In this document: positions 1 through 5,169 of the stretch, one piece after another
Layout of the letters: each line of letters begins with the position of its first letter
Position numbering within the stretch: the first letter of the stretch is position 1
NCBI GenBank assembly: GCA_031257135.1
Contig: JAIRPH010000232.1
Span: 1 to 5,586, forward strand
From: Spirochaetaceae bacterium
GTDB lineage: Bacteria; Spirochaetota; Spirochaetia; Treponematales; Breznakiellaceae
Reading direction: 5' to 3'
Length of the DNA: 5,586 nt
Notes under the pieces: generated by a model
The model's database searches: none
The model's input: the letters and a program-made list of their open reading frames with translations, nothing else
What the model was told of the DNA's origin: nothing
Position numbers and translations under genes: made by a program

Positions 1-417
1 ATTATCGTTGACCTCGGGGACGCGCTGATTTTCCATTACTCGATAGGCTTTACCCGGTACAGTATGGTCCTCTTCGTGCTGTCCTTAGCGGTAATGCTTG
101 CCCGGCTCTACTACGGCAAAACTCAGGGACCGGAAACCCCGGCGGACTCTGCGGAACCGCCGGACGCTACAAAGCCGGCGGAAGAATGGGAAACGCTCTT
201 TCGGGAGCAATGTCTTACCCCGCGGGAGACGGAAATAGCCCGGCTTATGCTTGAAGGGCTTTCCAACAAAGAAATAGCCGACCGGATTTTCCGCTCAAAG
301 GCGACGGTGGAATATCACATCACCAACATTTACCGCAAGTTCGGCATCGACGACAAAACCAGCGGCAGAGCTTCGTTTATGTCCTTGTTTATAAAACCTC
401 AAAACGCGGAACCCTAA
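1..417 (+). CDS. LuxR-family (GerE-type HTH) regulator with membrane-anchored N-terminus, 3' part only
   Basis: This is the C-terminal part of a transcriptional regulator. The frame is open from base 1 to the TAA at 415-417, giving 138 codons with the true start left of the window. The ATG at 64 is probably internal, because the frame upstream of it is open and hydrophobic. Fragment residues about 22-38 form a hydrophobic helix (MVLFVLSLAVMLARLYYG), read as the last membrane segment. A Pro/Glu/Ala-rich linker follows (about 40-65). From residue 72 there is a LuxR C-terminal helix-turn-helix: LTPRETEIARLMLEG, then SNKEIADRIF, then ATVEYHITNIYRKFGI. These match the family pattern in which the TVxxHxxNIxxK helix contacts DNA. 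There is no receiver domain in the visible part. The protein probably senses something at or in the membrane and regulates transcription; target and signal are unknown. It lies 85 bases before yggS on the same strand, and a link to the atp genes cannot be shown. The family call is firm; the membrane topology is inference. Confidence 0.87.
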   Translation: MIVDLGDALIFHYSIGFTRYSMVLFVLSLAVMLARLYYGKTQGPETPADSAEPPDATKPAEEWETLFREQCLTPRETEIARLMLEGLSNKEIADRIFRSKATVEYHITNIYRKFGIDDKTSGRASFMSLFIKPQNAEP

Positions 418-464
418 GCCTTTACCGCGATGCTTCAGGTCTAGGTTCAGCGCGCGTTCTTGCT

Positions 465-473
465 TGATATAGT
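465..473 (+). promoter_or_regulatory. Possible extended -10 promoter for yggS
   Basis: TGATATAGT fits the extended -10 pattern TGnTATAAT with one mismatch in the hexamer (TATAGT at 468-473). Transcription would start near base 480, leaving a leader of about 23 bases before the yggS ATG at 503. No good -35 is visible: the best candidate, TTCAGC at 446-451, is weak. It is a motif match only, and readthrough from the luxR-type gene is the alternative. Confidence 0.32.
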
Positions 474-502
474 TGCGGATATTCGGTATTCTAGGGGACA
501 AA

Positions 503-1189
503 ATGATGGAAATTATTCAAAATATAGCGCGTATCCGGGAACAGATACAGGACGCCTGCCTCAGAGCCGGCAGAAACCCGGAAGAAATACAGCTTATGGG
601 AGTATCGAAATTTCAGGAAATCTCGAAAATCGAGGAAGCATGGAGCGGCGGCATCCGGCTGTTCGGAGAAAGCCGGGTTCAGGAAGGAGTGGAGAAGTTT
701 ACCGATTTTAAGCGGTCTCATCCTGACCTTGAGTTGCATCTTATAGGCGCGCTTCAGCGCAACAAGGCGAAAACCGCAGGAGCTTTCTTTGACGCTATCC
801 AATCGGTAGATCGGGATGCCCTTATTGATACCCTCGGGACCGCCGCCGTCCGTCCCCTGAACATCCTGCTGGAACTACGAACCGGAGAAGAAACCAAAAC
901 CGGTTTTCCCGATCTGGAAAGCCTATTTCGGGGGGCTGAGAAAATTGAGTCCTATCCTCTGCTCAAGGTGAAAGGACTGATGACCATCGCGCCCTATACC
1001 GGCGATCCGCGGCGTATCCGCGAGGCTTTTCGCGCGGTCGCGTCCGCTCGGAACAAGCTGGAAGCCCGGTTTCCGGCTTATGATTGGTCCTGTCTTTCTA
1101 TGGGAATGTCCGGCGACTTTGAAACCGCCATAGAGGAGGGCGCAACCCTACTTAGAATCGGAACCGCCCTGTTCGGCTCCCGGCAATAA
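503..1189 (+). CDS. yggS: YggS/PROSC-family pyridoxal 5'-phosphate homeostasis protein
   Basis: This is a 228-residue PLP-binding protein, full length for the family (about 230). Members bind pyridoxal phosphate on a fold-type III barrel and buffer the cofactor in the cytoplasm; no enzymatic reaction is firmly assigned. The PLP lysine is K36 in LMGVSKFQ. Other signatures are FGESRVQE (54-61; family usually FGENxVQE, so Asn is replaced by Ser), HLIGALQRNK (79-88), IQSVDRDAL, the KVKGLMTIAPYTGD segment, SMGMSGD (200-205) and the phosphate-binding end RIGTALFG (218-225). An in-frame ATG exists at 473, but 503 is preferred because AGGGGA at 493-498 lies just upstream; the adjacent ATG at 506 is also possible. 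The gene sits between the luxR-type gene and the atp cluster on the same strand. The 142-base gap after it contains a promoter, so it is probably not strictly cotranscribed with atp. The function call is firm by family. Confidence 0.94.
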   Translation: MMEIIQNIARIREQIQDACLRAGRNPEEIQLMGVSKFQEISKIEEAWSGGIRLFGESRVQEGVEKFTDFKRSHPDLELHLIGALQRNKAKTAGAFFDAIQSVDRDALIDTLGTAAVRPLNILLELRTGEETKTGFPDLESLFRGAEKIESYPLLKVKGLMTIAPYTGDPRRIREAFRAVASARNKLEARFPAYDWSCLSMGMSGDFETAIEEGATLLRIGTALFGSRQ

Positions 1190-1232
1190 GGCGCGCATGA
1201 AACAGGCGCGTTTGAGAAAGATCGAGTATCGT

Positions 1233-1254
1233 AAAAAAACGCCGTATTCGGCGT
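1233..1254 (-). terminator. Intrinsic-terminator-like hairpin facing the - strand
   Basis: A perfect 6-bp stem, ACGCCG (1239-1244) and CGGCGT (1249-1254), encloses a TATT loop. Seven A residues at 1233-1239 precede it on the + strand. Read on the - strand it is a GC-rich hairpin followed directly by a run of T, the classic Rho-independent layout. On the + strand the hairpin is followed by TAAACAG with no T run, so it should be a poor terminator for yggS. No - strand gene is recognisable nearby. It could stop antisense transcription coming out of the atp genes. Confidence 0.5.
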
Positions 1255-1261
1255 AAACAGC

Positions 1262-1290
1262 TTGACGAGGCGGGGGATATTATATATCAT
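1262..1290 (+). promoter_or_regulatory. Sigma-70-like promoter of the atp cluster
   Basis: TTGACG at 1262-1267 (5 of 6 matches to TTGACA) is separated by exactly 17 bases from TATCAT at 1285-1290 (5 of 6 matches to TATAAT). The predicted start is near 1296-1298, about 35 bases before the atpE ATG. It is the best promoter match I see in the intergenic sequences and fits a transcription unit beginning at atpE. It is a motif call without experimental support. Confidence 0.6.
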
Positions 1291-1331
1291 TTTTCAAACA
1301 TTGGGATTAGTTTGGAAACAGGAGTATAGAT
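1291..1331 (+). promoter_or_regulatory. Translation initiation region of atpE: A/T-rich leader and strong Shine-Dalgarno
   Basis: AGGAG at 1320-1324 lies 7 bases before the ATG at 1332, a near-ideal Shine-Dalgarno. The leader is A/T-rich, recalling the U-rich enhancer before E. coli atpE, which raises synthesis of the c subunit (needed in about 8-17 copies per complex). TTTTCAAAC (1291-1299) can pair with GTTTGGAAA (1310-1318), one G-U pair included, leaving a 10-base loop just upstream of the Shine-Dalgarno. If transcription starts near 1297 most of the 5' arm is absent, so this hairpin would form only in readthrough RNA from yggS. Confidence 0.5.
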
Positions 1332-1559
1332 ATGGAAAACAGTTTATTGTTTCTTATCGGCGCGGGTATCGCGGTTATCGCCGGTATCGGCGCGGGTATT
1401 GGCATCGGCATTGCCACAGGCGGGACCGCTCAGGCAATCGCCCGTCAGCCTGAAGTTTCGGGTAAAATTATGACCGTCTTCTTTTTAGGCATCGCCCTAG
1501 CGGAAGCGACGGCAATCTACGGATTCGTCATCGCTATCCTTATCTTCACTAAGGCGTAG
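1332..1559 (+). CDS. atpE: F-type ATP synthase subunit c (rotor ring proteolipid)
   Basis: This 75-residue hairpin protein forms the membrane rotor ring of Fo, which turns as ions pass via subunit a. Helix 1 (about 5-33) carries the glycine-alternating packing stretch GIGAGIGIGIA (18-28). The polar loop is ARQPE (37-41), the contact site for gamma and epsilon. Helix 2 (about 46-72) carries the ion-binding carboxylate E58 in AEATAIY. Compared with Na+-binding rings such as that of Ilyobacter tartaricus, the helix 1 glutamine is isoleucine (I25) and the serine after the glutamate is alanine (A59), although the threonine and tyrosine remain (T60, Y63). This favours H+ coupling, by inference. The length is normal for bacterial c subunits. 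The gene is first in the local cluster, with its own promoter and strong ribosome binding site. Subunit a (atpB), its usual upstream neighbour, is missing: yggS stands there instead. Confidence 0.97.
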   Translation: MENSLLFLIGAGIAVIAGIGAGIGIGIATGGTAQAIARQPEVSGKIMTVFFLGIALAEATAIYGFVIAILIFTKA

Positions 1560-1568
1560 GGTCCCATC

Positions 1569-2054
1569 GTGATTGACCTGTCAATCAGTACCTTCCTGAT
1601 TACCCTCATCAATATAGGTCTCCTCTTCGTCGTCCTGCGGGCGATCCTATTCAAGCGGGTAACAAAATTCATGGAAGATCGAAGCAGTAAAATCCGCCTG
1701 AATATCGAGGAAGCTGAAAAAGATAAGCAAGCCGCGAAAAACTTGGCGAGTCAATGGGAAGAACGCTTGAAGAACGTTCAGGGAGAAGCGGACGAACTTC
1801 TCCGCGCCGCTCGCGAAAAAGCCCGGCAAGAGGCGGACCGAATCGTCGCTGAAGGCAGAGAAACCGCAAACGCGCTGATCCTCAACGCTCGCCAGCAGAT
1901 CGAAACAGACCTGCAAGGAGCGGCCGCGCGCTTTCACGCTGAAGCCGCAACGCTGGTCATCGCCGCCGCGGGCAGACTCCTCCAACGGGACCTCTCGCAA
2001 GAGGATAACCGCGCCTTCGCGGGGATGCTCTTGCAGGAACTGGGGAAGCGGTAG
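1569..2054 (+). CDS. atpF: F-type ATP synthase subunit b (peripheral stalk)
   Basis: This 161-residue subunit b forms the stator dimer that holds the alpha/beta hexamer still against the rotating ring. It has the family layout: one N-terminal membrane helix (about 6-27, ISTFLITLINIGLLFVVLRA), then FKRVTKFMEDR, then a long, highly charged Ala/Glu/Lys/Arg/Gln-rich helix (about 35-150) expected to form a coiled coil, ending in the delta-binding C-terminus. The start is GTG at 1569, chosen because the membrane helix follows at once and AGGG (1558-1561) lies 7 bases upstream. That Shine-Dalgarno overlaps the atpE stop codon TAG (1557-1559), so translation is probably coupled to atpE. The length is typical (about 156-170). 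I see only one b-type gene, as in non-photosynthetic bacteria with a homodimeric stalk. The sequence is poorly conserved, so the call rests on architecture and position between c and delta. Confidence 0.94.
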   Translation: MIDLSISTFLITLINIGLLFVVLRAILFKRVTKFMEDRSSKIRLNIEEAEKDKQAAKNLASQWEERLKNVQGEADELLRAAREKARQEADRIVAEGRETANALILNARQQIETDLQGAAARFHAEAATLVIAAAGRLLQRDLSQEDNRAFAGMLLQELGKR

Positions 2055-2624
2055 ATGTTTGCGGCGGAACGCTGGGCTGAGGCTTTTGTTAACGCCCTGG
2101 GCGAAAATCCGAAAGTTCTGGACGAAGGAATCGAGGCGTTCAAGACGCTGATTTCTTTTCTGGAAAAATTGGAAAAGAAAGAACGTCTTTCCGGCAAAGC
2201 TACGGCGGCGCGGCTTGAGCGGGTAATCCGGGAAGCCGGAGGCGGAAACAGTGCCGGCGTTGAATACGCCTGCCGGCTGACGGTTCTTCTGGTAGCCCGG
2301 GGGCGTTTTACCCCGCATAACGGCGGAAAAGTCCTTGCGGAAATCGAAACATTGCGGAACCGGAAACGGGGAATTCTCACGGTTACGGTAGATTCGGCGG
2401 TTCCTCCTGATGAGGAACTGCTCAAAACGCTGAGAGAATCCATCAAAAATAGACGAGGAGCCGCGGAAATACATCTGATCCCCCGAATAATCCCGGAACT
2501 GATCGGAGGATACCGCCTGCACATCGGCAGTGAGCTGGTTGACGCCAGTCTCCGGTCGCTGTTGCGGAATATGGCGGCTCATTTACAGGCGGTTCCTGCG
2601 GGGACCGGAGGCGTTGCATGGTAA
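2055..2624 (+). CDS. atpH: F-type ATP synthase subunit delta (stator, OSCP-like)
   Basis: This 189-residue subunit links the b stalk to the top of the alpha/beta hexamer. The N-terminal helical domain opens with ERWAEAFVNAL, matching the family ‘RYAxAL’ start. The C-terminal signature is present: PELIGGYRLHIGSELVDAS (147-165), with the conserved GG (151-152) and D163, followed by a short helix, SLRSLLRNMAAHL. The length is slightly above E. coli delta (177). The ATG follows the atpF stop directly (TAG then ATG), with GGGGAAG at 2042-2048 as the likely ribosome binding site inside atpF, so it is translationally coupled to atpF. The 3' end overlaps atpA by 7 bases. The presence of delta separates this cluster from N-ATPase operons, which lack it. 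The N-terminal half is divergent, and recognition depends chiefly on the C-terminal signature and gene order. Confidence 0.94.
   Translation: MFAAERWAEAFVNALGENPKVLDEGIEAFKTLISFLEKLEKKERLSGKATAARLERVIREAGGGNSAGVEYACRLTVLLVARGRFTPHNGGKVLAEIETLRNRKRGILTVTVDSAVPPDEELLKTLRESIKNRRGAAEIHLIPRIIPELIGGYRLHIGSELVDASLRSLLRNMAAHLQAVPAGTGGVAW
2607..2611 (+). promoter_or_regulatory. Shine-Dalgarno of atpA, inside atpH
   Basis: GGAGG lies 6 bases before the atpA ATG and within the last codons of atpH. It is the site that decides the atpA start, since the ATG sits inside the end of atpH (shared sequence ATGGTAA, 2618-2624). The strong site plus the overlap suggests both coupled and independent initiation, fitting the need for three alpha per delta. 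Confidence 0.65.
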
Positions 2625-4117
2625 ATTTTGGAGATCTCACCAAGATTTTGGAAGAACAAATCCGTCATTGGGAAGGAAAGGCATCTTCCGATTCCTTAGG
2701 ATTTGTCGGACAAGTAGGGGATTCGGTGGCGACCGTCTACGGATTAGACAAAGCGGTCTACGGCGAGCTGGTGGAATTCGCCTCCGGCGCAACGGGCATC
2801 GTTATGAACCTTCAGGAAGAAGGCGTCGGTTGCGTATTGCTTTCCGGCGAATCTCTCGTCAAAGACGGCGAGGAAGTCCGGGGAACCGGAAAGGTCGTAT
2901 CCGTTCCGGCAGGTCCTGCCCTGTTAGGACGGGTCGTGAATCCTCTGGGAACGCCCATAGACGGAAAAGGTCCTATAAACGCGGAAGAATTCCTGCCCAT
3001 TGAGTCTCCGGCCGCGCCGGTTATCGAGAGAGGTTCGGTGGATCAGCCCTTGCAAACGGGAATTCTCTCGGTAGACGCGATGATCCCCATCGGACGAGGT
3101 CAGCGGGAACTGATCATCGGCGACCGGCAGACCGGTAAAACCGCGTTGGCTATCGATGCGATTATCAATCAGAAAGGCAAAGATATATACTGCGTTTACT
3201 GCGGCATCGGGCAGAAATCATCCTCGGTTGCGGCGATTATCAAAAATCTGGAACGCTTCGGCGCAATGGACTATACCTTTGTAGTCATGGCGTCGGCTTC
3301 GGATTCGGCGGCGCTCCAGTATATGGCTCCCTATTCGGCGGTAGCCATGGCGGAACACTTCATGCACAAGGGAAAAGACGTATTCATCGTGTACGACGAC
3401 CTTTCCAAGCACGCGGTAGCCTACCGGACTATTTCCCTGCTCCTCCGCAGACCTCCGGGACGGGAAGCCTTTCCGGGAGACGTGTTTTACTTACATTCCC
3501 GGCTTTTGGAGCGGGCGGCGAAACTCTCTCCCCAAAAGGGAGGCGGGTCCATTACCGCGGTTCCTATCATCGAGACCCAAGCGGGAGATATTTCTTCCTA
3601 CATTCCGACTAACGTTATTTCCATCACTGACGGGCAAATCTTCCTTGACGCGGAATTGTTTAATTCCGGGTTTCGTCCGGCAATCGACGTGGGACTCTCG
3701 GTGAGCCGCGTCGGAGGCGCGGCTCAGACTAAGGCGATCCGCAAGATTTCCGGCCGTCTGCGGCTGGACCTCGCTCAGTACCGGGAGATGGCGGCATTCG
3801 CTCAGTTCGGAAGCGACCTCGACAAGTCAACCCAAGATAAGCTCTCGCAAGGAGAACGCCTGATGGAGGCTCTCAAACAGCCCCAGTTCGCTCCTCTGCC
3901 GATGGCTGAACAGGCGGCGGCGTTGTTTTTCTCTATCAACGGCTATCTCATCGACACTGCTAAGGAACAGGTCGGTTCTTGCATCGCTCGATTTCTGGAG
4001 TATCTGCGAACCGATTACAAGTCCATCCTTGACGGCATCGCCGAAACCGGCGCGCTCTCGATGGAAACCGAGCAGGAATTGCGGACCGCGGCGGAAAACT
4101 TCAAAAAGAAACAGTAA
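2618..4117 (+). CDS. atpA: F-type ATP synthase subunit alpha
   Basis: This 499-residue alpha subunit forms the F1 hexamer with beta. It binds nucleotide at non-catalytic sites and supplies an arginine to the catalytic sites on beta. Domains in order are an N-terminal beta barrel (about 25-95, with VYGLDKAVYGELVEF), the nucleotide-binding core, and a C-terminal helical bundle (about 370-499). The Walker A loop is GDRQTGKT (168-175), with the Gln typical of alpha; E. coli has it at 169-176. Other hallmarks are YDDLSKHAVAYR, FPGDVFYLHSRLLERAAK, the alpha/beta signature PAIDVGLSVS, and the catalytic-interface arginine R364 in SVSRVGG (E. coli R376). It ends a little shorter than E. coli alpha (513). 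The ATG at 2618 overlaps the atpH stop in ATGGTAA and has GGAGG at 2607-2611, 6 bases upstream. No frameshift or missing key residue is seen. It is the best conserved gene in the window. Confidence 0.98.
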   Translation: MVNFGDLTKILEEQIRHWEGKASSDSLGFVGQVGDSVATVYGLDKAVYGELVEFASGATGIVMNLQEEGVGCVLLSGESLVKDGEEVRGTGKVVSVPAGPALLGRVVNPLGTPIDGKGPINAEEFLPIESPAAPVIERGSVDQPLQTGILSVDAMIPIGRGQRELIIGDRQTGKTALAIDAIINQKGKDIYCVYCGIGQKSSSVAAIIKNLERFGAMDYTFVVMASASDSAALQYMAPYSAVAMAEHFMHKGKDVFIVYDDLSKHAVAYRTISLLLRRPPGREAFPGDVFYLHSRLLERAAKLSPQKGGGSITAVPIIETQAGDISSYIPTNVISITDGQIFLDAELFNSGFRPAIDVGLSVSRVGGAAQTKAIRKISGRLRLDLAQYREMAAFAQFGSDLDKSTQDKLSQGERLMEALKQPQFAPLPMAEQAAALFFSINGYLIDTAKEQVGSCIARFLEYLRTDYKSILDGIAETGALSMETEQELRTAAENFKKKQ

Positions 4118-4121
4118 GTCT

Positions 4122-4152
4122 TATAGCCGCGGACAGAAGGTCGGCGGCTGTA
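4122..4152 (+). other. Intercistronic stem-loop between atpA and atpG
   Basis: TATAGCCGC (4122-4130) pairs with GCGGCTGTA (4144-4152) over 9 pairs, including one G-U. Inside, GAC (4132-4134) can pair with GTC (4140-4142) across a single G-G mismatch, leaving the 5-base loop AGAAG. It lies in the only sizeable gap of the atp cluster, begins 4 bases after the atpA stop and ends 23 bases before the atpG ATG. No T run follows, so it is not a classic intrinsic terminator. It could stabilise the upstream mRNA 3' end, be a processing site, or slow entry into atpG, lowering gamma relative to alpha. The pairing is seen; the role is inferred. Confidence 0.5.
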
Positions 4153-4175
4153 TCCTTAAAAGGAAAAGAGGAAAA

Positions 4176-5063
4176 ATGGCTAATTTACGGGATGTACAAC
4201 TGCGGATGCGGGCGGTACGGCAGACGTTGCAGGTCACTAAGGCGATGAATCTGATTTCCACCGCAAAACTGCGTAAAGGACGGCGGCTTCTTGAAGATAC
4301 GGAGCCGTTTTTCACCCGGATTCAGAAAACTATGTATGATATTCTTTCCGGCGCAGGTGCTATGGACAGCGAATTTTTCCACAAACCCAAACGAGACGGC
4401 GATGGGCTTGCGGCGGTAATCGGCATCACCAGCGATAAAGGCTTGGCTGGAGGCTACAACGCTAATGTATGCCACCAGATTAACGCGCTCTGCGGAGAGC
4501 TGAAAAATCCGATTCTGGTTTTGATCGGTTCTATCGGGTGCCGGTATTTCGCGCGCTCCCCTTATAAGATTCTTGAAAATTTTTCCTTCAAGTCTAAACT
4601 GCCTGATATGGACGACGCCAAAGAGGTCACCGATTACCTCATGTCTCAATATTTGTGGGGAATGTTTTCTGAGGTTCATATCGTGTATACCCATATGTAC
4701 AGCGCAGTCAAGATCATGCCTACGGTACGGCAGGCTCTGCCCCTCAATGCCGGAAAGATTCAGGAAGAAATAGCGAACAGCGGCGGACAGAAGCGGATTG
4801 AGCTTCAGTTTGAGTATCTGCCCTCTGAGAAAGCGGTATTTGACGCGCTGGTTCCGTTTTATATAAAGGGTTTGGTGTACGGCGCATTGGTGGAAGCCTA
4901 CGCCAGCGAGCAAAGCGCGCGAATGTCCGCCATGGACGAGGCGTCGAAAAACGCCGAAGAGATGCTTGCAAGCCTCCAAATCCACTATAACCGCGTCCGC
5001 CAAGCAAGCATCACCCAAGAGGTCACCGAAATTATCTCAGGCTCATCCGCTCTGCTGGAGTAA
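4176..5063 (+). CDS. atpG: F-type ATP synthase subunit gamma (central shaft)
   Basis: This 295-residue gamma subunit is the rotating shaft inside the alpha/beta hexamer, joined to the c ring. The N-terminal helix starts MANLRDVQLRMRAVRQTLQ and continues VTKAMNLISTAKLRKG, matching the family start (IKxRIxSVxxTxQITKAMxxVAAAKL). The Rossmann-like middle has SDKGLAGGYN (86-95). The C-terminal helix from residue 245 reads EQSARMSAMDEASKNAEEML, then YNRVRQASITQEVTEIISG, the family's most conserved stretch. The length is typical (about 285-300). The frame is open further upstream, but ATG 4176 is chosen because homologous sequence begins there and GAGG (4168-4171) lies 4 bases before it; AGGA at 4161-4164 is a second possible site. 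Gamma is the last atp gene here: beta and epsilon, which usually follow, are replaced by a 106-base spacer and a convergent gene. The protein appears complete. Confidence 0.97.
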   Translation: MANLRDVQLRMRAVRQTLQVTKAMNLISTAKLRKGRRLLEDTEPFFTRIQKTMYDILSGAGAMDSEFFHKPKRDGDGLAAVIGITSDKGLAGGYNANVCHQINALCGELKNPILVLIGSIGCRYFARSPYKILENFSFKSKLPDMDDAKEVTDYLMSQYLWGMFSEVHIVYTHMYSAVKIMPTVRQALPLNAGKIQEEIANSGGQKRIELQFEYLPSEKAVFDALVPFYIKGLVYGALVEAYASEQSARMSAMDEASKNAEEMLASLQIHYNRVRQASITQEVTEIISGSSALLE

Positions 5064-5169
5064 CGCAGGCATCGCGGCGCAATAATATCGGCGTTGTACG
5101 CCCAATCCACGCCGGAAACCCGCCCGCGTCAGCCTAGCCGGAGAAGATGCTCGCGGCGGACGCTCAAGA

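Noticed and set aside
409..448. Imperfect inverted repeat around the luxR-type stop (GAACC..TA with TA..GGTTC), possible terminator
   Set aside because: The stem needs several bulges, the loop is about 15 bases, and no T run follows. Too weak to call.
1355..1399. 15-base direct repeat TATCGGCGCGGGTAT at 1355-1369 and 1385-1399 in atpE
   Set aside because: It encodes the glycine-alternating helix of subunit c (IGAGI twice), so it is explained by the protein and not a mobile or regulatory repeat.
1647..2582. Long - strand open frame (311 codons) antisense to atpF and atpH
   Set aside because: A shadow of the coding frames in GC-rich DNA: low-complexity Arg/Phe/Ser-rich translation, no family resemblance, and both + strand genes are well supported.
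4185..5018. Long - strand open frame (277 codons) antisense to atpG
   Set aside because: atpG on the + strand is unmistakable over the whole stretch, and the antisense product resembles nothing known to me.
1332..5063. N-ATPase (Na+-type second F-ATPase) operon
   Set aside because: A delta gene is present, no atpQ or atpR is seen, and the c subunit lacks the Na+-ligand glutamine and serine. It fits an ordinary F-type synthase with a split locus better.
5089..5114. Small inverted repeats (GGCGT/ACGCC and CGGCGT/ACGCCG) after atpG, possible bidirectional terminator
   Set aside because: Stems are 5-6 bp, mutually exclusive, and have no T run on either strand; GC-rich sequence readily gives such matches.
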